64,000 nt of DNA from Eubacteriaceae bacterium ES3 (GCA_030586155.1 CP130741.1:2102680-2166679); one strand, 5' to 3'; numbered from the stretch's first letter, positions 1-9,942 are shown. Notes: a model not told the origin generated them from the letters alone. Program-made: numbers and translations.

Positions 1-3000
1 TACGAATTCTATCTTGGAAAATCGGTAATCATCTCGTATACCATTCATATAACTATCCAATTTCCGCTGTTGTTCAACTAAATCATCATAATCCTGTACT
101 TTTATATCAAAGGAACGTTTTGCTTCTTTAAACCTGCTATATAATGTTGTAATGTCTTCATCTGCTACAAAATTAAATCTCTCACCTTTATATCCTTCAG
201 CCTCTTTAATGTAATCATCAAATTTGCGAATATATTCCTTGATCCTTTCAAGAACTTCTTCAAAATGCTCCTTGCCTTTTTGTGCTTTGCTAATATCAGC
301 CTTATTATTATCAAATTCATACTCAAGGTCATCTTTTTCTTCTAGCAGTCCTTTTATTTGAGCAGCGATAGTTTTGATATTATTATCCAAAACTATTTTT
401 TTACTCAATAATTCATACTTTTCAAAAACTTCAGTCTTTTCCTGTTCAAGTTGTTCTTGTTGACTTTTAATCGTTTCAAACTTCAGCTCCAATGCTCTTA
501 TCAGTTGTTCTTGTTGAAGCTTTTTTGCTTTTAAATCTGAGATTTCTTTCTCTTGTTTCTTTATTTCTTCGCAATATTTGGACACCAACCTTACAGGGTA
601 CTTGTGAAGATGTGCACCCATTAACTCACTTTGAGAATCAATGATTTGTTTATCCTCTTTTAATGTTTTAATCTTTTCTAACAGCTTGCCAACTTCTCTT
701 TTTCTGGACTCGATGGCTTCATTTGGATTTAAAAGGTTTTTATAATACTCACCATCACGCGTAAGAAGGTACATTGATTCGAAATTAATGCCATCATCAA
801 TTTTATTAATTACAGACCAAGGCATAAGTACAAAATTCTCTTTAGCAACTGTTACACTTACAGATTTTTTACCCATGGAAACTCGGCTGAATTCATCATC
901 AGATACAACTAGAACTTCAGCAAATCCAGGGAATCGATCTAATATTCTTCTGACCTTGTCCTCTTCCATTTCTTTCAACAAATCTGAACCGAATCTGGCA
1001 AACTTCCAGTCACCAATTATAGAATTCAAAGCATCATATTTAGACCTAGCCCTGAGAAAGCCATAATCTTCTAGTATTGAGATTTCATTTTCTCGATCTT
1101 CAATAATTTCATTGATTTGGACTTCATCTTTAATTAGCTGTTCCTGTTGTGATCTCAATTGATCAAATGATTCTTGAATATTTGATTCACTTGCCGTTGT
1201 TTTAAGAACAATTTCCTTTACTGAAGCGTTGAAGTCAGCAAGCCAATCAGTTTTTTCTTTTAGATTTTTTTCTTTTTCTGTTATAAATGACCCTGTATTT
1301 TCCTTATCTTTATCAGCTGAAATACGATCCGTATTATTCTGAATCAATTCTTCTTTCAACTTCATCAAATCTTCTTCAATGCTAACTTTCAGGCCATCTA
1401 AAATATTAAGCTCCTCTTCATCGAAAAGAGAATTACTGTAATTTGGGTATACTCTTAGCTCCTTTTCAATATCGGTCCATTCTCGCTCAGTCTCATATTT
1501 TTTATGCTCAAATTCCAAAAGACTTTTCTTACATTGATCAAGTTGACTTTCCAATCTTCCTTCCGCATTTTTCAAATCACCCAACAAATTGTCGTTTTTA
1601 TCTCGACCTTCTTTATTACTTTTTTCTTCAGCTGTAAGGTTGGTTTTTTCACTTTCAGCAAGTTTGCAAATCGTATTGGCAAGTTCTGCTGTGATTTTTT
1701 TCTCATCGTAATTTGCACTGGTGAGCTTTTCAAGCCTTTCATCTATACCAATTTTATCTGATTCATGTTGCTTATAATCAATGACAAGGTTGATTGCCTC
1801 AAACCTTATTCTTTCAAGGTTCTTTTCTTCGATTTCTTCATTTATTTGATTCAGCAAATCCTTCTTTTGTGAAAAAATCTTTTCTAATCTTTCAAGTTCG
1901 ATTTGAAGCTTTCGAATCTCAATATTCTCAAGGTCATTATCCAGACCATCTTTTTGTTCTTCCAGCTTAATGCGTTCTGCCTCATGAATTCTGTGAAGCT
2001 CTTCTAATTGTCTAAGTGCAAATGTGTACGCTGCTACCTGATTCGGATATTCACTCAGGTGCTTATCATATGCTTCGAGGGAGTGAACTTTTCCGTTCAC
2101 AAATTCAATGAACATTGAGATTTCATCACGTAATCTTTCATATTCCGCTTTATCTGCTTGAAACTTATTGAGTTCATTTAGACTCTGTGATTTCTCAAAA
2201 AGAGATTCTGCTAATTGACCAGATCTGTCAACCTTTTCCAACTTCATAACGAAAGCCCTTGAATCAAGCGCTTTCTCTGTATTTGGAACAATGAAGTTCA
2301 TCAGTAGGTCTTTAGGCTTCCTACATTTTTCTTCAAAAAACTGTTTGATATAGTTTTCATCCTTATTGATTTCTCTTAAGAATTCAAAAACCTCAGAATT
2401 GATACCGAACCGTTTCAATTCTTGATAATATTTTCCCTTTTCATTTTCAAACATCTGGATATAGAAAAACCGGCCATGCTTGTCGCTTTTTATTTTTCCT
2501 TGTAAGAAATCTTTTAAACCTTTATAACTTAGCGGGGTAATGTTCTCACCTTCATTTTTACATAGTGGTAGCATATCCATTGACAAGGAATCTGTCTCTA
2601 AATTATTGCCAGCAATGACATAATTCATATATTTAACCCCAAGATCCGTATTATCAACAGAATCCGGATTATCATCGCTGTTTCTTGGCTCTGCCATCGC
2701 AGCAAACCCCAGATACAAATTATTGAATTGCTGACCCTCTATGCTAAAATGCGATACCGTATGTATCGTAGAGCCACTTGAGACTCCATCAAATAAATTG
2801 ACTACTTGATTCTTATCTGAAAAATATGAATTTGGCAAGACTGTCTGAAACAGCATCTGTGCTGCTAACGTCTTCCCACCGCCATTCTTCATATCAAGCA
2901 AGGCATTTTTGCCATCTACATAAAAACTTTCATTGGGATAAATAATCGAATTATGATTTGCATGTATATTAACCAATCTGAACCCTTGCAGTCTTGCCAT
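1..3000 (-). CDS. jetC: Wadjet JetC, SMC/MukB-like ATPase (partial)
   Basis: The frame is open from an ATG at 3000 to the left edge, 1000 codons without a stop, so the C-terminus is missing. The N-terminus carries a Walker A variant (KNGGGKT near residue 40). Long charged, Leu/Glu/Lys-rich coiled-coil stretches follow, broken near residue 700 by a more globular segment that could be the hinge. This is the layout of an SMC-type ATPase. Wadjet JetC works with JetA (kleisin) and JetB (KITE) as a condensin-like complex that recognises circular plasmid DNA, which JetD cuts. The ABC signature and Walker B lie outside the window. It is the last gene of the jetD-A-B-C operon. Identification rests on the motif, the coiled coils and the neighbours. 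Confidence 0.85.
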   Translation of the reverse strand, partial: MARLQGFRLVNIHANHNSIIYPNESFYVDGKNALLDMKNGGGKTLAAQMLFQTVLPNSYFSDKNQVVNLFDGVSSGSTIHTVSHFSIEGQQFNNLYLGFAAMAEPRNSDDNPDSVDNTDLGVKYMNYVIAGNNLETDSLSMDMLPLCKNEGENITPLSYKGLKDFLQGKIKSDKHGRFFYIQMFENEKGKYYQELKRFGINSEVFEFLREINKDENYIKQFFEEKCRKPKDLLMNFIVPNTEKALDSRAFVMKLEKVDRSGQLAESLFEKSQSLNELNKFQADKAEYERLRDEISMFIEFVNGKVHSLEAYDKHLSEYPNQVAAYTFALRQLEELHRIHEAERIKLEEQKDGLDNDLENIEIRKLQIELERLEKIFSQKKDLLNQINEEIEEKNLERIRFEAINLVIDYKQHESDKIGIDERLEKLTSANYDEKKITAELANTICKLAESEKTNLTAEEKSNKEGRDKNDNLLGDLKNAEGRLESQLDQCKKSLLEFEHKKYETEREWTDIEKELRVYPNYSNSLFDEEELNILDGLKVSIEEDLMKLKEELIQNNTDRISADKDKENTGSFITEKEKNLKEKTDWLADFNASVKEIVLKTTASESNIQESFDQLRSQQEQLIKDEVQINEIIEDRENEISILEDYGFLRARSKYDALNSIIGDWKFARFGSDLLKEMEEDKVRRILDRFPGFAEVLVVSDDEFSRVSMGKKSVSVTVAKENFVLMPWSVINKIDDGINFESMYLLTRDGEYYKNLLNPNEAIESRKREVGKLLEKIKTLKEDKQIIDSQSELMGAHLHKYPVRLVSKYCEEIKKQEKEISDLKAKKLQQEQLIRALELKFETIKSQQEQLEQEKTEVFEKYELLSKKIVLDNNIKTIAAQIKGLLEEKDDLEYEFDNNKADISKAQKGKEHFEEVLERIKEYIRKFDDYIKEAEGYKGERFNFVADEDITTLYSRFKEAKRSFDIKVQDYDDLVEQQRKLDSYMNGIRDDYRFSKIEFV

Positions 3001-3031
3001 ACTTCACCCTTCCTTCACCGATTTTATCATT

Positions 3032-3766
3032 TTATTCCGGAATCAGATTATCCAGATAGTCGTAGATTTCGTTTTGTATTTCATCATCATTATAAGCATT
3101 GAGAATCGTGGCATTAAAACGTTCTGTAATATAGATGGCTTTGTCTCCATTCATTTCAACCAGTTTGATCAACTCCTGATTTTCCATGAATTTAAGTGTA
3201 GTATTAAGAATTTGAATTTTTGAGGCTTTTCCAACTTCCCTTTTACTATCACCTTCACCCTTATCAAGTTTTACACGCGGTAAATCCATCCACTTTTTAA
3301 CGATCACTTCAAAGTTATATGATTTTTCATAGGATATTTCATCGAGATTTACTTGCTCCGAAAGTATCTCGATCTTTTTATCAATTACATCCATCAAATC
3401 ATTGCTCTTAAGAAATGACTTCATAGGTGATGGACTAGCTTCAGGAAAAAATTCAGTTATAACATTAGCAATGATAAAAAGCGCCGTATACAGATCTTCG
3501 TTTCTAAAGTGGTAATAGATTTCTTTCCTCAATTCTGCATTTGTATATCCAAATGTCCGCATTCCAGGTACCGGAGATACATAAAAGGTCCCTGACCTTT
3601 CATTAAGAAAAAGGCCTGTTGTTTGACATATTTTCTCCAAATCACTAAGAATATCTCCGTCACTTATGATTCTTTCATGAATAACCGGGAATTCATCTCG
3701 AGAAAGGCTGCCTTTTTCAATGAGTATTTTTAACGCATTACCTACTGCTTCCATATTTTTAGCCAT
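3032..3766 (-). CDS. jetB: Wadjet JetB, KITE/MksE-like subunit
   Basis: This is an acidic, helical protein of about 244 residues with no catalytic motif, as expected of a winged-helix KITE subunit that dimerises and binds the kleisin JetA. I place the start at the ATG at 3766, which has AAGGAAG eight bases upstream. A longer frame from 3787 lacks a good ribosome site. The start overlaps the end of jetA by 8 bp, which suggests translational coupling, and jetC begins 31 bp downstream. The assignment comes mainly from size and position between a JetA-like and a JetC-like gene. Sequence alone would be weak evidence. Confidence 0.75.
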   Translation of the reverse strand: MAKNMEAVGNALKILIEKGSLSRDEFPVIHERIISDGDILSDLEKICQTTGLFLNERSGTFYVSPVPGMRTFGYTNAELRKEIYYHFRNEDLYTALFIIANVITEFFPEASPSPMKSFLKSNDLMDVIDKKIEILSEQVNLDEISYEKSYNFEVIVKKWMDLPRVKLDKGEGDSKREVGKASKIQILNTTLKFMENQELIKLVEMNGDKAIYITERFNATILNAYNDDEIQNEIYDYLDNLIPE

Positions 3767-5336
3767 ATTGCATACTTCCTTTCTCAATCAGACGTATTCT
3801 TATATTACCAATGCTCCTGTCCACATCCCCATTAATTTGTATCTTTTTCTTTGGTTCAGTTGATACATGAATCTCCGCATTATAGTTCATTTTCAATTTA
3901 TCAAACCAAAAAAAAGTCAACAATTCTTGAACTTGAAATACCTCAATCGGCTTATCCTTAATCCATCTTTTTTCATTCAATGAAATCACTTGAGTGTTTT
4001 CAGCTCCGTAGGTATTTTCTATCTGTGCATCCGGCAAATAACTCAAGCTTAATAAAAAGCTTAATAAGTCTATCGATGTAATCGCTGCGTTGCCTTTTCC
4101 TTGTTCTACATAGGTCACGAATTCTGATATATCCTCAATCTCTTGATTGATTCTTATTAAATATTCAATCAATATTTCAAACAGCTTCAAATAATTATTT
4201 TTCATTCGTCCCTCAAAAATCATCTCATAATCTTCATGCTTTTGAGTTTTAATATTGATCTCTTCTGCCGGGGGAATATCGATATGCCTTGAAACCTTTT
4301 GTCCCGATAATGCTGTCGTTAAACCAAATCGTTTACTTCGCTTAGGCAATAACAAGGGTTGTATCGAATTCAAAAATGCTTCAATCGGCGTATCTACTTT
4401 TGATAATTCTTCAAAATGCTCTTTTAAATTGAACAGTGTCAGAAAAATATTGATCATTGATGATTTGTCAATTTCAAGCATCTCCACTGGCATTTTTGAA
4501 ATCTCATTAGTATAGACCGCCTGAAGATTCGAACTTTTTCCAAGTTCCATTTCGATCGCTTTTAGTACTTCAATATCTTCAGGTGTCAATTTGATATTGT
4601 TGTTTTCCAGGTATTCAGTTTCTTTATACAATTCTAATCGTTCTTTAGCGCCTTCGTAATGACTTGTTTCTTCGTTTCGCAGCTCAAAGAAATCGCCCCA
4701 GTATTTCTTATATAAGCGGCTTGCTTCATCACGTCCATATCTGTTCATTGACAAGATCTCGTTTTTTACATCCAGTTGTCTCATTGTCTCCAGATTAATG
4801 TTTTTGATTGTATTCAAAGCAGCCCTGTACTTTTTCTTCTCCAGCTGAAGTTTGAACAGATATAGTGCTACTGTCAGCTTCGCTTCTTGAGGAATTTCCT
4901 TAGATGAAATGAGAAATTCCAGACCTTTATCTGTAATCTTAAAACCTTCATCCTTCAAACTATAATCAATATATGCTATCTTTACAGATTTTCTAGTTCT
5001 TATTTCATGATCATAGTATTCGAATTTTATTGGATCACCATTGGGTTTTGCCCCTTGAAGCTTGGATATCAAATTTTCTGCTATTTCATCAAGGTTATAT
5101 TCTTCTTCAAAATCAATCCCTTTTAAGTACTCATATATGAATGTCTTTATTTCATATACTTTCATTGCATATGCATTTAGCCGGCCTTCCTCAACCATGT
5201 ATATCAAAAGAGAGATGACCAGATTTCCTACTTCAAATGCATATGCCGTTGTGGTCACAATATAAAAATAGAGGGAATAAATGCCTATAATTTCTTGTCT
5301 GTTACTTGCATCAGAATAATCTATACTGTAGTCCAT
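3759..5336 (-). CDS. jetA: Wadjet JetA, kleisin/MksF-like subunit
   Basis: This 525-residue protein is mostly helical and has no enzyme motif. Its size and position match JetA, the kleisin-like subunit that bridges the JetC heads in the Wadjet SMC complex. The start overlaps the end of jetD by 26 bp, with AAGGTG upstream of the ATG, and the end overlaps jetB by 8 bp, so the four genes form one coupled operon. The order D-A-B-C differs from the A-B-C-D order of the best-studied type I systems and points to another Wadjet subtype. I have not fixed the subtype. Confidence 0.75.
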   Translation of the reverse strand: MDYSIDYSDASNRQEIIGIYSLYFYIVTTTAYAFEVGNLVISLLIYMVEEGRLNAYAMKVYEIKTFIYEYLKGIDFEEEYNLDEIAENLISKLQGAKPNGDPIKFEYYDHEIRTRKSVKIAYIDYSLKDEGFKITDKGLEFLISSKEIPQEAKLTVALYLFKLQLEKKKYRAALNTIKNINLETMRQLDVKNEILSMNRYGRDEASRLYKKYWGDFFELRNEETSHYEGAKERLELYKETEYLENNNIKLTPEDIEVLKAIEMELGKSSNLQAVYTNEISKMPVEMLEIDKSSMINIFLTLFNLKEHFEELSKVDTPIEAFLNSIQPLLLPKRSKRFGLTTALSGQKVSRHIDIPPAEEINIKTQKHEDYEMIFEGRMKNNYLKLFEILIEYLIRINQEIEDISEFVTYVEQGKGNAAITSIDLLSFLLSLSYLPDAQIENTYGAENTQVISLNEKRWIKDKPIEVFQVQELLTFFWFDKLKMNYNAEIHVSTEPKKKIQINGDVDRSIGNIRIRLIEKGSMQYG

Positions 5337-6339
5337 CCATAATCACCTTCATATCATCATAATTTAGAGCTTCTTGAGGTATGCAACCATCATTGTATAA
5401 GATAGACATAACAACCGTCTTATCTTCATCATATAAACTTGAAAGAATACCTTCTGCCTTTGTTGTGTCGATTTGTCTTTTGAAATTTAAAGCTCTACCT
5501 TCATCTTTCACAAGGTGATGATATAGCACTTTTGAGAGTGAAATATTATACTCTGGATAACGTTCAATCAAAGATCTTGCAATATCAAAGCCCTCTTGAT
5601 CAACGTCGCCATAATATAAGAATGACCCGACGTGCTCCAGATCGTATATATGCAAAAAGTTAAAGATTTTGTTTACCGCCCTACCTTCACCAAATATTAT
5701 GCCTTTAATATTGGTCTGACTGTTATTTAACAGCCGCAACAATGAAAAGCATGTATCTTTATTCTCAACAACTAATACAGTATCCCCTTTTGAAGAAACT
5801 GGAAAATAAAAGGGTGCTATCGTATCAACACCATCAAGGCTAACTATGTCTAAACACAGTTTATTTAATATTTTTTTACCATCAACCGAAGATTTCTCTA
5901 TCTGAGTTAGTGCCTTTTCATCTTTAAAAATCTTATAGGCTATCTCATTGATCGTCAATTTTCCTGATTTGTTCTTCAAATAATCTCTAAGCCTTTTGAT
6001 ATGGTTTCTGTCTTTCTCATATTCATCCGGATTCTTCAAATAAAAGGATGCATCCATTCCTAAATCACGACTAATCAAATCGAAGGACATATTCTCTGAT
6101 TGCCCAGCAAAATTCCATGTGTTTATGACAATTCTTCTTTGTATGCCATCAAGGTTCACTTCACCTTTTTTACTACGCGTGATTTGAATTATTTTATTGT
6201 CATTCAATTCTTGCAGTTGCTGTATGAACTCACGAACCTCTTCATGCGACCAAGTATAAAATGCTTTTTTCCTATATTCGTAAGCTAAGTCATATATATC
6301 AATCGTTTTCTTTCTGCTTCTCTTTAATATTTCTATCAT
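5311..6339 (-). CDS. jetD: Wadjet JetD, TOPRIM nuclease subunit
   Basis: JetD is the DNA-cleaving subunit of Wadjet and is related to topoisomerase VI subunit A. Here a helical N-terminal half is followed by a TOPRIM-like fold. The expected acidic residues are visible: Glu in VVENKDT near residue 208, then the DxD pair in YYGDVDQEG near residue 250. I choose the ATG at 6339 because GGGAG lies eight bases upstream; an in-frame ATG at 6354 lacks that spacing. It is the first jet gene after the broken WYL regulator (22-37 bp gap) and overlaps jetA. Loss of the regulator could change expression of the whole operon. Confidence 0.82.
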   Translation of the reverse strand: MIEILKRSRKKTIDIYDLAYEYRKKAFYTWSHEEVREFIQQLQELNDNKIIQITRSKKGEVNLDGIQRRIVINTWNFAGQSENMSFDLISRDLGMDASFYLKNPDEYEKDRNHIKRLRDYLKNKSGKLTINEIAYKIFKDEKALTQIEKSSVDGKKILNKLCLDIVSLDGVDTIAPFYFPVSSKGDTVLVVENKDTCFSLLRLLNNSQTNIKGIIFGEGRAVNKIFNFLHIYDLEHVGSFLYYGDVDQEGFDIARSLIERYPEYNISLSKVLYHHLVKDEGRALNFKRQIDTTKAEGILSSLYDEDKTVVMSILYNDGCIPQEALNYDDMKVIMDGLQYRLF

Positions 6340-6375
6340 GTACTCCGCTCCCATTACGGCACTTAGTGAGCTTTT

Positions 6376-6960
6376 CTAATACAAGTCAAGAATTTCACTC
6401 ATGTGCGCTTTATATTGTTCTTTTACAGATTCCGGCGACAATATCTTCACCTTATTCCCAAACTGCGTGATCCAAGCAAAGAAAGTCGAACTAACTGCTA
6501 CCTTAATCCATATATTAAAATTATCCTCATCCACTTTACCAATCTGAATATCTTTTCCAAACCGATCTACAACAGCATTCACAAGAGAATTATCCAGCTG
6601 CAGATTTACCATAACCTCTTCGCCGTTGAACATATTGAAGACCTTCTTGGTATATTCAGCAATGTCAAAGTGTTCTTTATCCGGTAAAGGATCTCTTTCC
6701 TCTTCTGTCAAATCAATGTCGCTCATTCGGTCTACTCTATAATGGGTAAATCCGTTATATTTCGTTGAAAAAGTAATCAGGTAATAATTTTCATCATCCC
6801 AAGATAATCCATAAGGACTGACTGTATACTTACCGCCGTTTTTTCTAAACACTTTTTCTTTTCTGATGTCGTAGTCAAAATACTTAAAAGTAACCTTCTT
6901 GTTCTGCGCAATAGCCAAGTGCAAGCTATCCACGTTGTAATAGATACTTTCATTGATAGT
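6376..6960 (-). pseudogene. WYL-domain regulator, C-terminal fragment
   Basis: This reading frame holds the WYL ligand-sensing domain (pattern SWDDENYYLI near the middle, then YRVDRM) and the C-terminal extension of a WYL transcriptional regulator. It has no start or ribosome site of its own because IS21 insertion at 6960/6961 separates it from the DNA-binding half at 9535-9942. Removing the element plus one 9-bp duplication restores a single uninterrupted frame of about 327 residues, a normal length for the family. WYL regulators commonly control defence operons, and this one sits directly upstream of jetD, so it was probably the Wadjet regulator. Confidence 0.88.
6952..6960. repeat. IS21 target-site duplication, left copy
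   Basis: The nine bases attgatagt sit immediately before the TG that begins the insertion sequence and recur immediately after its terminal CA at 9535-9543. Together they define the insertion point inside the WYL gene. Confidence 0.9.
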
Positions 6961-7112
6961 TGTTTAGTGTAAGCTATAAATACAGAAAGTTGCAAAAGCA
7001 AAATCCAGAGTATTGCAAGCTGCAAAATCCAGAATAATGCAAAAATCCATTGCGGGCAAAACTCAAATCAAATATCCTTGTATCTGACCAAAGAACAAGG
7101 AGGAAATGGAGA

Positions 7113-8645
7113 ATGCTCACAATGGATCAAATACATGATATCAGATTTCGGTTTTATGAGAAAGGGGAAAATATTTCACAAATCGCTGAAGCACTGCACA
7201 TGGACTGGCGGACTGTCCGCAAATATATTGATCAGACGGATTTCAACGAACCGGCACCCAGGCCGGCAGTTGAAAAAAAATTCTGTCCCAAGTTAGAACC
7301 TTATAAAGCGATCATCGATGAATGGCTGCTCAATGACAAATCTGCTCCCAGAAAACAGCGTCATACCGCCAAACGGGTGTTTGAACGTCTGCAGAAAGAA
7401 ACACCCGGTTTTGACTGTTCCTATCGGACCGTTGCCAGTTATTATGCAGAAAAACACAAAGAAATTTTTAAACAGAACCCAAAAGCATTTCTGCCACTGG
7501 TACATCAACCAGGCGAAGCGCAGGTCGATTTTGGCACTGCTGAATTTTATGAAAATGGCCGCAAGCTGACCGGAAAATACCTGGAGGTCTCTTTTCCGTA
7601 CAGCAACAAAGGTTATCTTCAGCTGTTCTACGGCGAAAACATGGAATGCCTGCTGGAAGGACTTGATGCCATCTTTCGGCATATCGGGTGTGTTCCGGCT
7701 GAACTCTGGTTTGACAACACAAAAGTTATTGTTACGGACATTATCCGTGGCGGTGGGCGTAAACTCACCGAAAAATTCGAGCGTTTCCGGGAACATTACG
7801 GTTTCAAGGCAGTCTTCATGAATCCAAACGAAGGCCATGAAAAAGGCAATGTTGAGAACAAGGTCGGCTATCAGCGCCGTAACTTTCTGGTGCCGGTTCC
7901 GCACTTTCTGTCACTGCCGGATTATAATCGTGGTTTGTTTAATCAATGCGAGGAGGATGCACAGCGGGATCATTACCGGTACGATGAGACGATTGAATCG
8001 CGTTTTCAGGCTGATCTGAAGGCATCGCGCGAATTGCCGTCTGTTCCTTTTAATCTTAATGGGCATAAGACCCTGAAAGCCGACAAATGGGCAAAGGTTT
8101 ATCTGAATAAAGGCAGGCATGCCTATTCAGTGGCCCCTAAATATGCCCAGTGTTCGGTTCATCTGGTACTGACGTCAGCTGCTGTTATCATTCAGGATGA
8201 AAACTTTAGAGAAATCGTCCGCCATCGACGATTATACGGTGACAGCAAACAGGAACAGATGGACTGGCTGCCCTATCTGAAGCAGTTATCTCAGCGACCA
8301 CGAGCGGTCAAATATTCGGGAATTTATGAAATGATGCCCGAAACCATGCGGTCTTTTTTGGCCTCCTGCTCAGACAGTGAAACCGCTCAGGTCATCAGAC
8401 TGCTTTCAGAACTGACCAATCGATCCGGTTTTGAGAGCGCTCTGAATACAGTCGATCATGCCATTGCCTGTCAGGTAAAGGATGCTGACAGTCTTGCAAG
8501 TCTCTACCGGAGGCTGTATGCCGATGTTCCTGAACTTCCGGCCATGAATCTGCAGCCCGGAATTCCTCAAATGCAGCCGCTGATGCCGAATCTGGATGCT
8601 TATGACCGGCTACTTAATCAGAAGGAGGTTAGCCCCCATGCTTGA
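7113..8645 (+). CDS. istA: IS21 transposase IstA
   Basis: IstA cuts and joins the ends of IS21 elements. This 510-residue protein begins with a helix-turn-helix for end binding (ISQIAEALHMDWRTVRKYI). An RNase H-like integrase core follows, with catalytic acids visible at AQVDFG, at WFDN in the ELWFDNTK motif, and at the Glu of KGNVENKVGY. The start at 7113 has AAGGAGG upstream; a longer frame from 7050 reads into the terminal region. The stop overlaps the istB start by 8 bp. Nothing looks broken, so the copy may be active. Confidence 0.95.
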   Translation: MLTMDQIHDIRFRFYEKGENISQIAEALHMDWRTVRKYIDQTDFNEPAPRPAVEKKFCPKLEPYKAIIDEWLLNDKSAPRKQRHTAKRVFERLQKETPGFDCSYRTVASYYAEKHKEIFKQNPKAFLPLVHQPGEAQVDFGTAEFYENGRKLTGKYLEVSFPYSNKGYLQLFYGENMECLLEGLDAIFRHIGCVPAELWFDNTKVIVTDIIRGGGRKLTEKFERFREHYGFKAVFMNPNEGHEKGNVENKVGYQRRNFLVPVPHFLSLPDYNRGLFNQCEEDAQRDHYRYDETIESRFQADLKASRELPSVPFNLNGHKTLKADKWAKVYLNKGRHAYSVAPKYAQCSVHLVLTSAAVIIQDENFREIVRHRRLYGDSKQEQMDWLPYLKQLSQRPRAVKYSGIYEMMPETMRSFLASCSDSETAQVIRLLSELTNRSGFESALNTVDHAIACQVKDADSLASLYRRLYADVPELPAMNLQPGIPQMQPLMPNLDAYDRLLNQKEVSPHA

Positions 8646-9399
8646 CAATGAAATCTCTGAATGCTGCCGGAAACTGCGTCTCAGCCGGAACCTGGCCGAA
8701 TTGGCTCAGACTGCCGAAGGTGACAGTCATCAGGAATATCTGTACCGGATTCTCAGCGAGGAACTCCAGTATCGGGAGATCTCCCGGACTGAAAAGCTGG
8801 TCAACAGTGCCGGATTCTACAGCCGTCAGACTTTTGAAGGCTACCGCTTTGACGAAATCACGCTGCCTGCGGATCTGACCCCTGAAAGCCTGAAATCACT
8901 TGCTTTTATTAATGACCACAAAAATATCATCATGTACGGCGGTACCGGAACCGGTAAAACCATGTTGTCAACCGCCCTTGGTGTGGCAGCCTGCCTTCAG
9001 GGTATACCAGTTAAATTTTTTCGAACAGCGGCACTGGTCAATAAGCTTTCTGAAGCAAAAGCAGCCGGAACATTGACTGCTTTTCTTAAAAAACTGAATA
9101 AAGCTGAGTTGCTTATTCTCGATGAATATGGCTATGTGCCGCTGGATCGGACGGGCTCCCAGCTGCTGTTTGAGATTATCTCCGACTGTTATCAGAACAG
9201 AAGTATTATTCTTAATACCAATCTGGAATTTTCCCGATGGGTCAATGTCCTTTATGATGAACAGATGACGGCTGCCATGCTGGATCGGTTGCTGCATCAC
9301 TGTCATCTGATTTTATTCCCGGGTCCCAGTAACCGGATGCGAGAATCCAGCATTAATGACTTATATCGATCGATTTCGGAGAATCAGCCGAAAAACTGA
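8638..9399 (+). CDS. istB: IS21 helper ATPase IstB
   Basis: IstB is the AAA+ ATPase that selects target DNA and stimulates IstA. The 253-residue protein has Walker A (GGTGTGKT, near residue 102), Walker B (LLILDEYGYV) and the family C-terminus. The start ATG at 8638 follows AAGGAGG with suitable spacing and overlaps the last codons of istA (ATG-C-TTGA arrangement), which couples their translation. It appears complete. Confidence 0.95.
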   Translation: MLDNEISECCRKLRLSRNLAELAQTAEGDSHQEYLYRILSEELQYREISRTEKLVNSAGFYSRQTFEGYRFDEITLPADLTPESLKSLAFINDHKNIIMYGGTGTGKTMLSTALGVAACLQGIPVKFFRTAALVNKLSEAKAAGTLTAFLKKLNKAELLILDEYGYVPLDRTGSQLLFEIISDCYQNRSIILNTNLEFSRWVNVLYDEQMTAAMLDRLLHHCHLILFPGPSNRMRESSINDLYRSISENQPKN

Positions 9400-9534
9400 C
9401 AAACATTGCCTGCAATGCGGTAATTTCTGCTGAAATTGCTTTGTATTTCAGTTTGCAAAACTATGGATTTTCCAGAATGCAACATTCTGTATTTTTCACT
9501 TGCAACTTTCTGCAAAAAGAACTTGCAAAAAACA

Positions 9535-9543
9535 ATTGATAGT
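9535..9543. repeat. IS21 target-site duplication, right copy
   Basis: This is the second copy of attgatagt, directly after the terminal CA of the element. It matches the left copy exactly. IS21 elements usually duplicate 4-8 bp, so one of the nine bases may match by chance. Confidence 0.88.
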
Positions 9544-9942
9544 CTTGACTCGATTTGTTACAAAGACTTGCCGTTGCAATGATTGTGCTTGTTTACGGCT
9601 GGCAAGGCTTTCAATTTTTTTAATCAGATCATTGCTTTTCTTATGGGTAACAAACTTTGAACACTGCACCGCATCTACAAGCAGTTTCAGCTCCGGCAAC
9701 TCAAAAACTCTGCTGGCGACATAATAGTCTGTCGTCTTGGTCTTCCGCATTCCAATATCAAGACCATAGTGCCTCAATGCTTCCAGGTCATCATAAATGG
9801 ATTTGCGTTCTGCCGTGATACCGTAAAGTTCCAGCTCTGCAATCATATCATTGATGGTCATTGTATTATTTTCATCTGTTTTTTCGTTTAGCATTTTGAG
9901 CAAATATAACAGCTTCAGTTTTTGATTCGAGCTTTTGGCCAT
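9535..9942 (-). pseudogene. WYL-domain regulator, N-terminal fragment
   Basis: This is the DNA-binding half of the broken regulator: a helix-turn-helix region (LLYLLKMLNE..., then TAERKSIYDDLEALRHYG, the recognition part typical of WYL/DeoR-like proteins) and the start of the linker (ELPELKLLVDAV). The ATG at 9942 has GAGGTG about five bases upstream and is my preferred start. Longer alternatives at 9969 or 9975 (TTG) also follow a GAGGTG. Translation would run into the insertion sequence and stop at 9496, giving a DNA-binding domain with a foreign tail and no WYL sensor. Such a fragment could still bind its operator. Confidence 0.88.

Larger units (their letters stand above)
6961..9534 (+). 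mobile_element. IS21-family insertion sequence, complete
   Basis: The element is 2574 bp, starts with TG and ends with CA, as IS21 elements do. Its ends are imperfect inverted repeats of about 38 bp, with the block CAGAAAGTTGCAA identical in both at the same distance from the tip. Inside the left end, GCAAAATCCAGA occurs twice (6998-7009 and 7022-7033), typical of the multiple transposase sites of this family. It carries istA and istB in overlapping frames, both apparently intact. Its base composition is visibly richer in G+C than the flanking genes, which fits recent arrival. Confidence 0.95.

Noticed and set aside
7293-7904. A 203-codon open frame on the minus strand inside istA
   Set aside because: It lies wholly antisense to a clear transposase, has no ribosome site and no recognisable domain.
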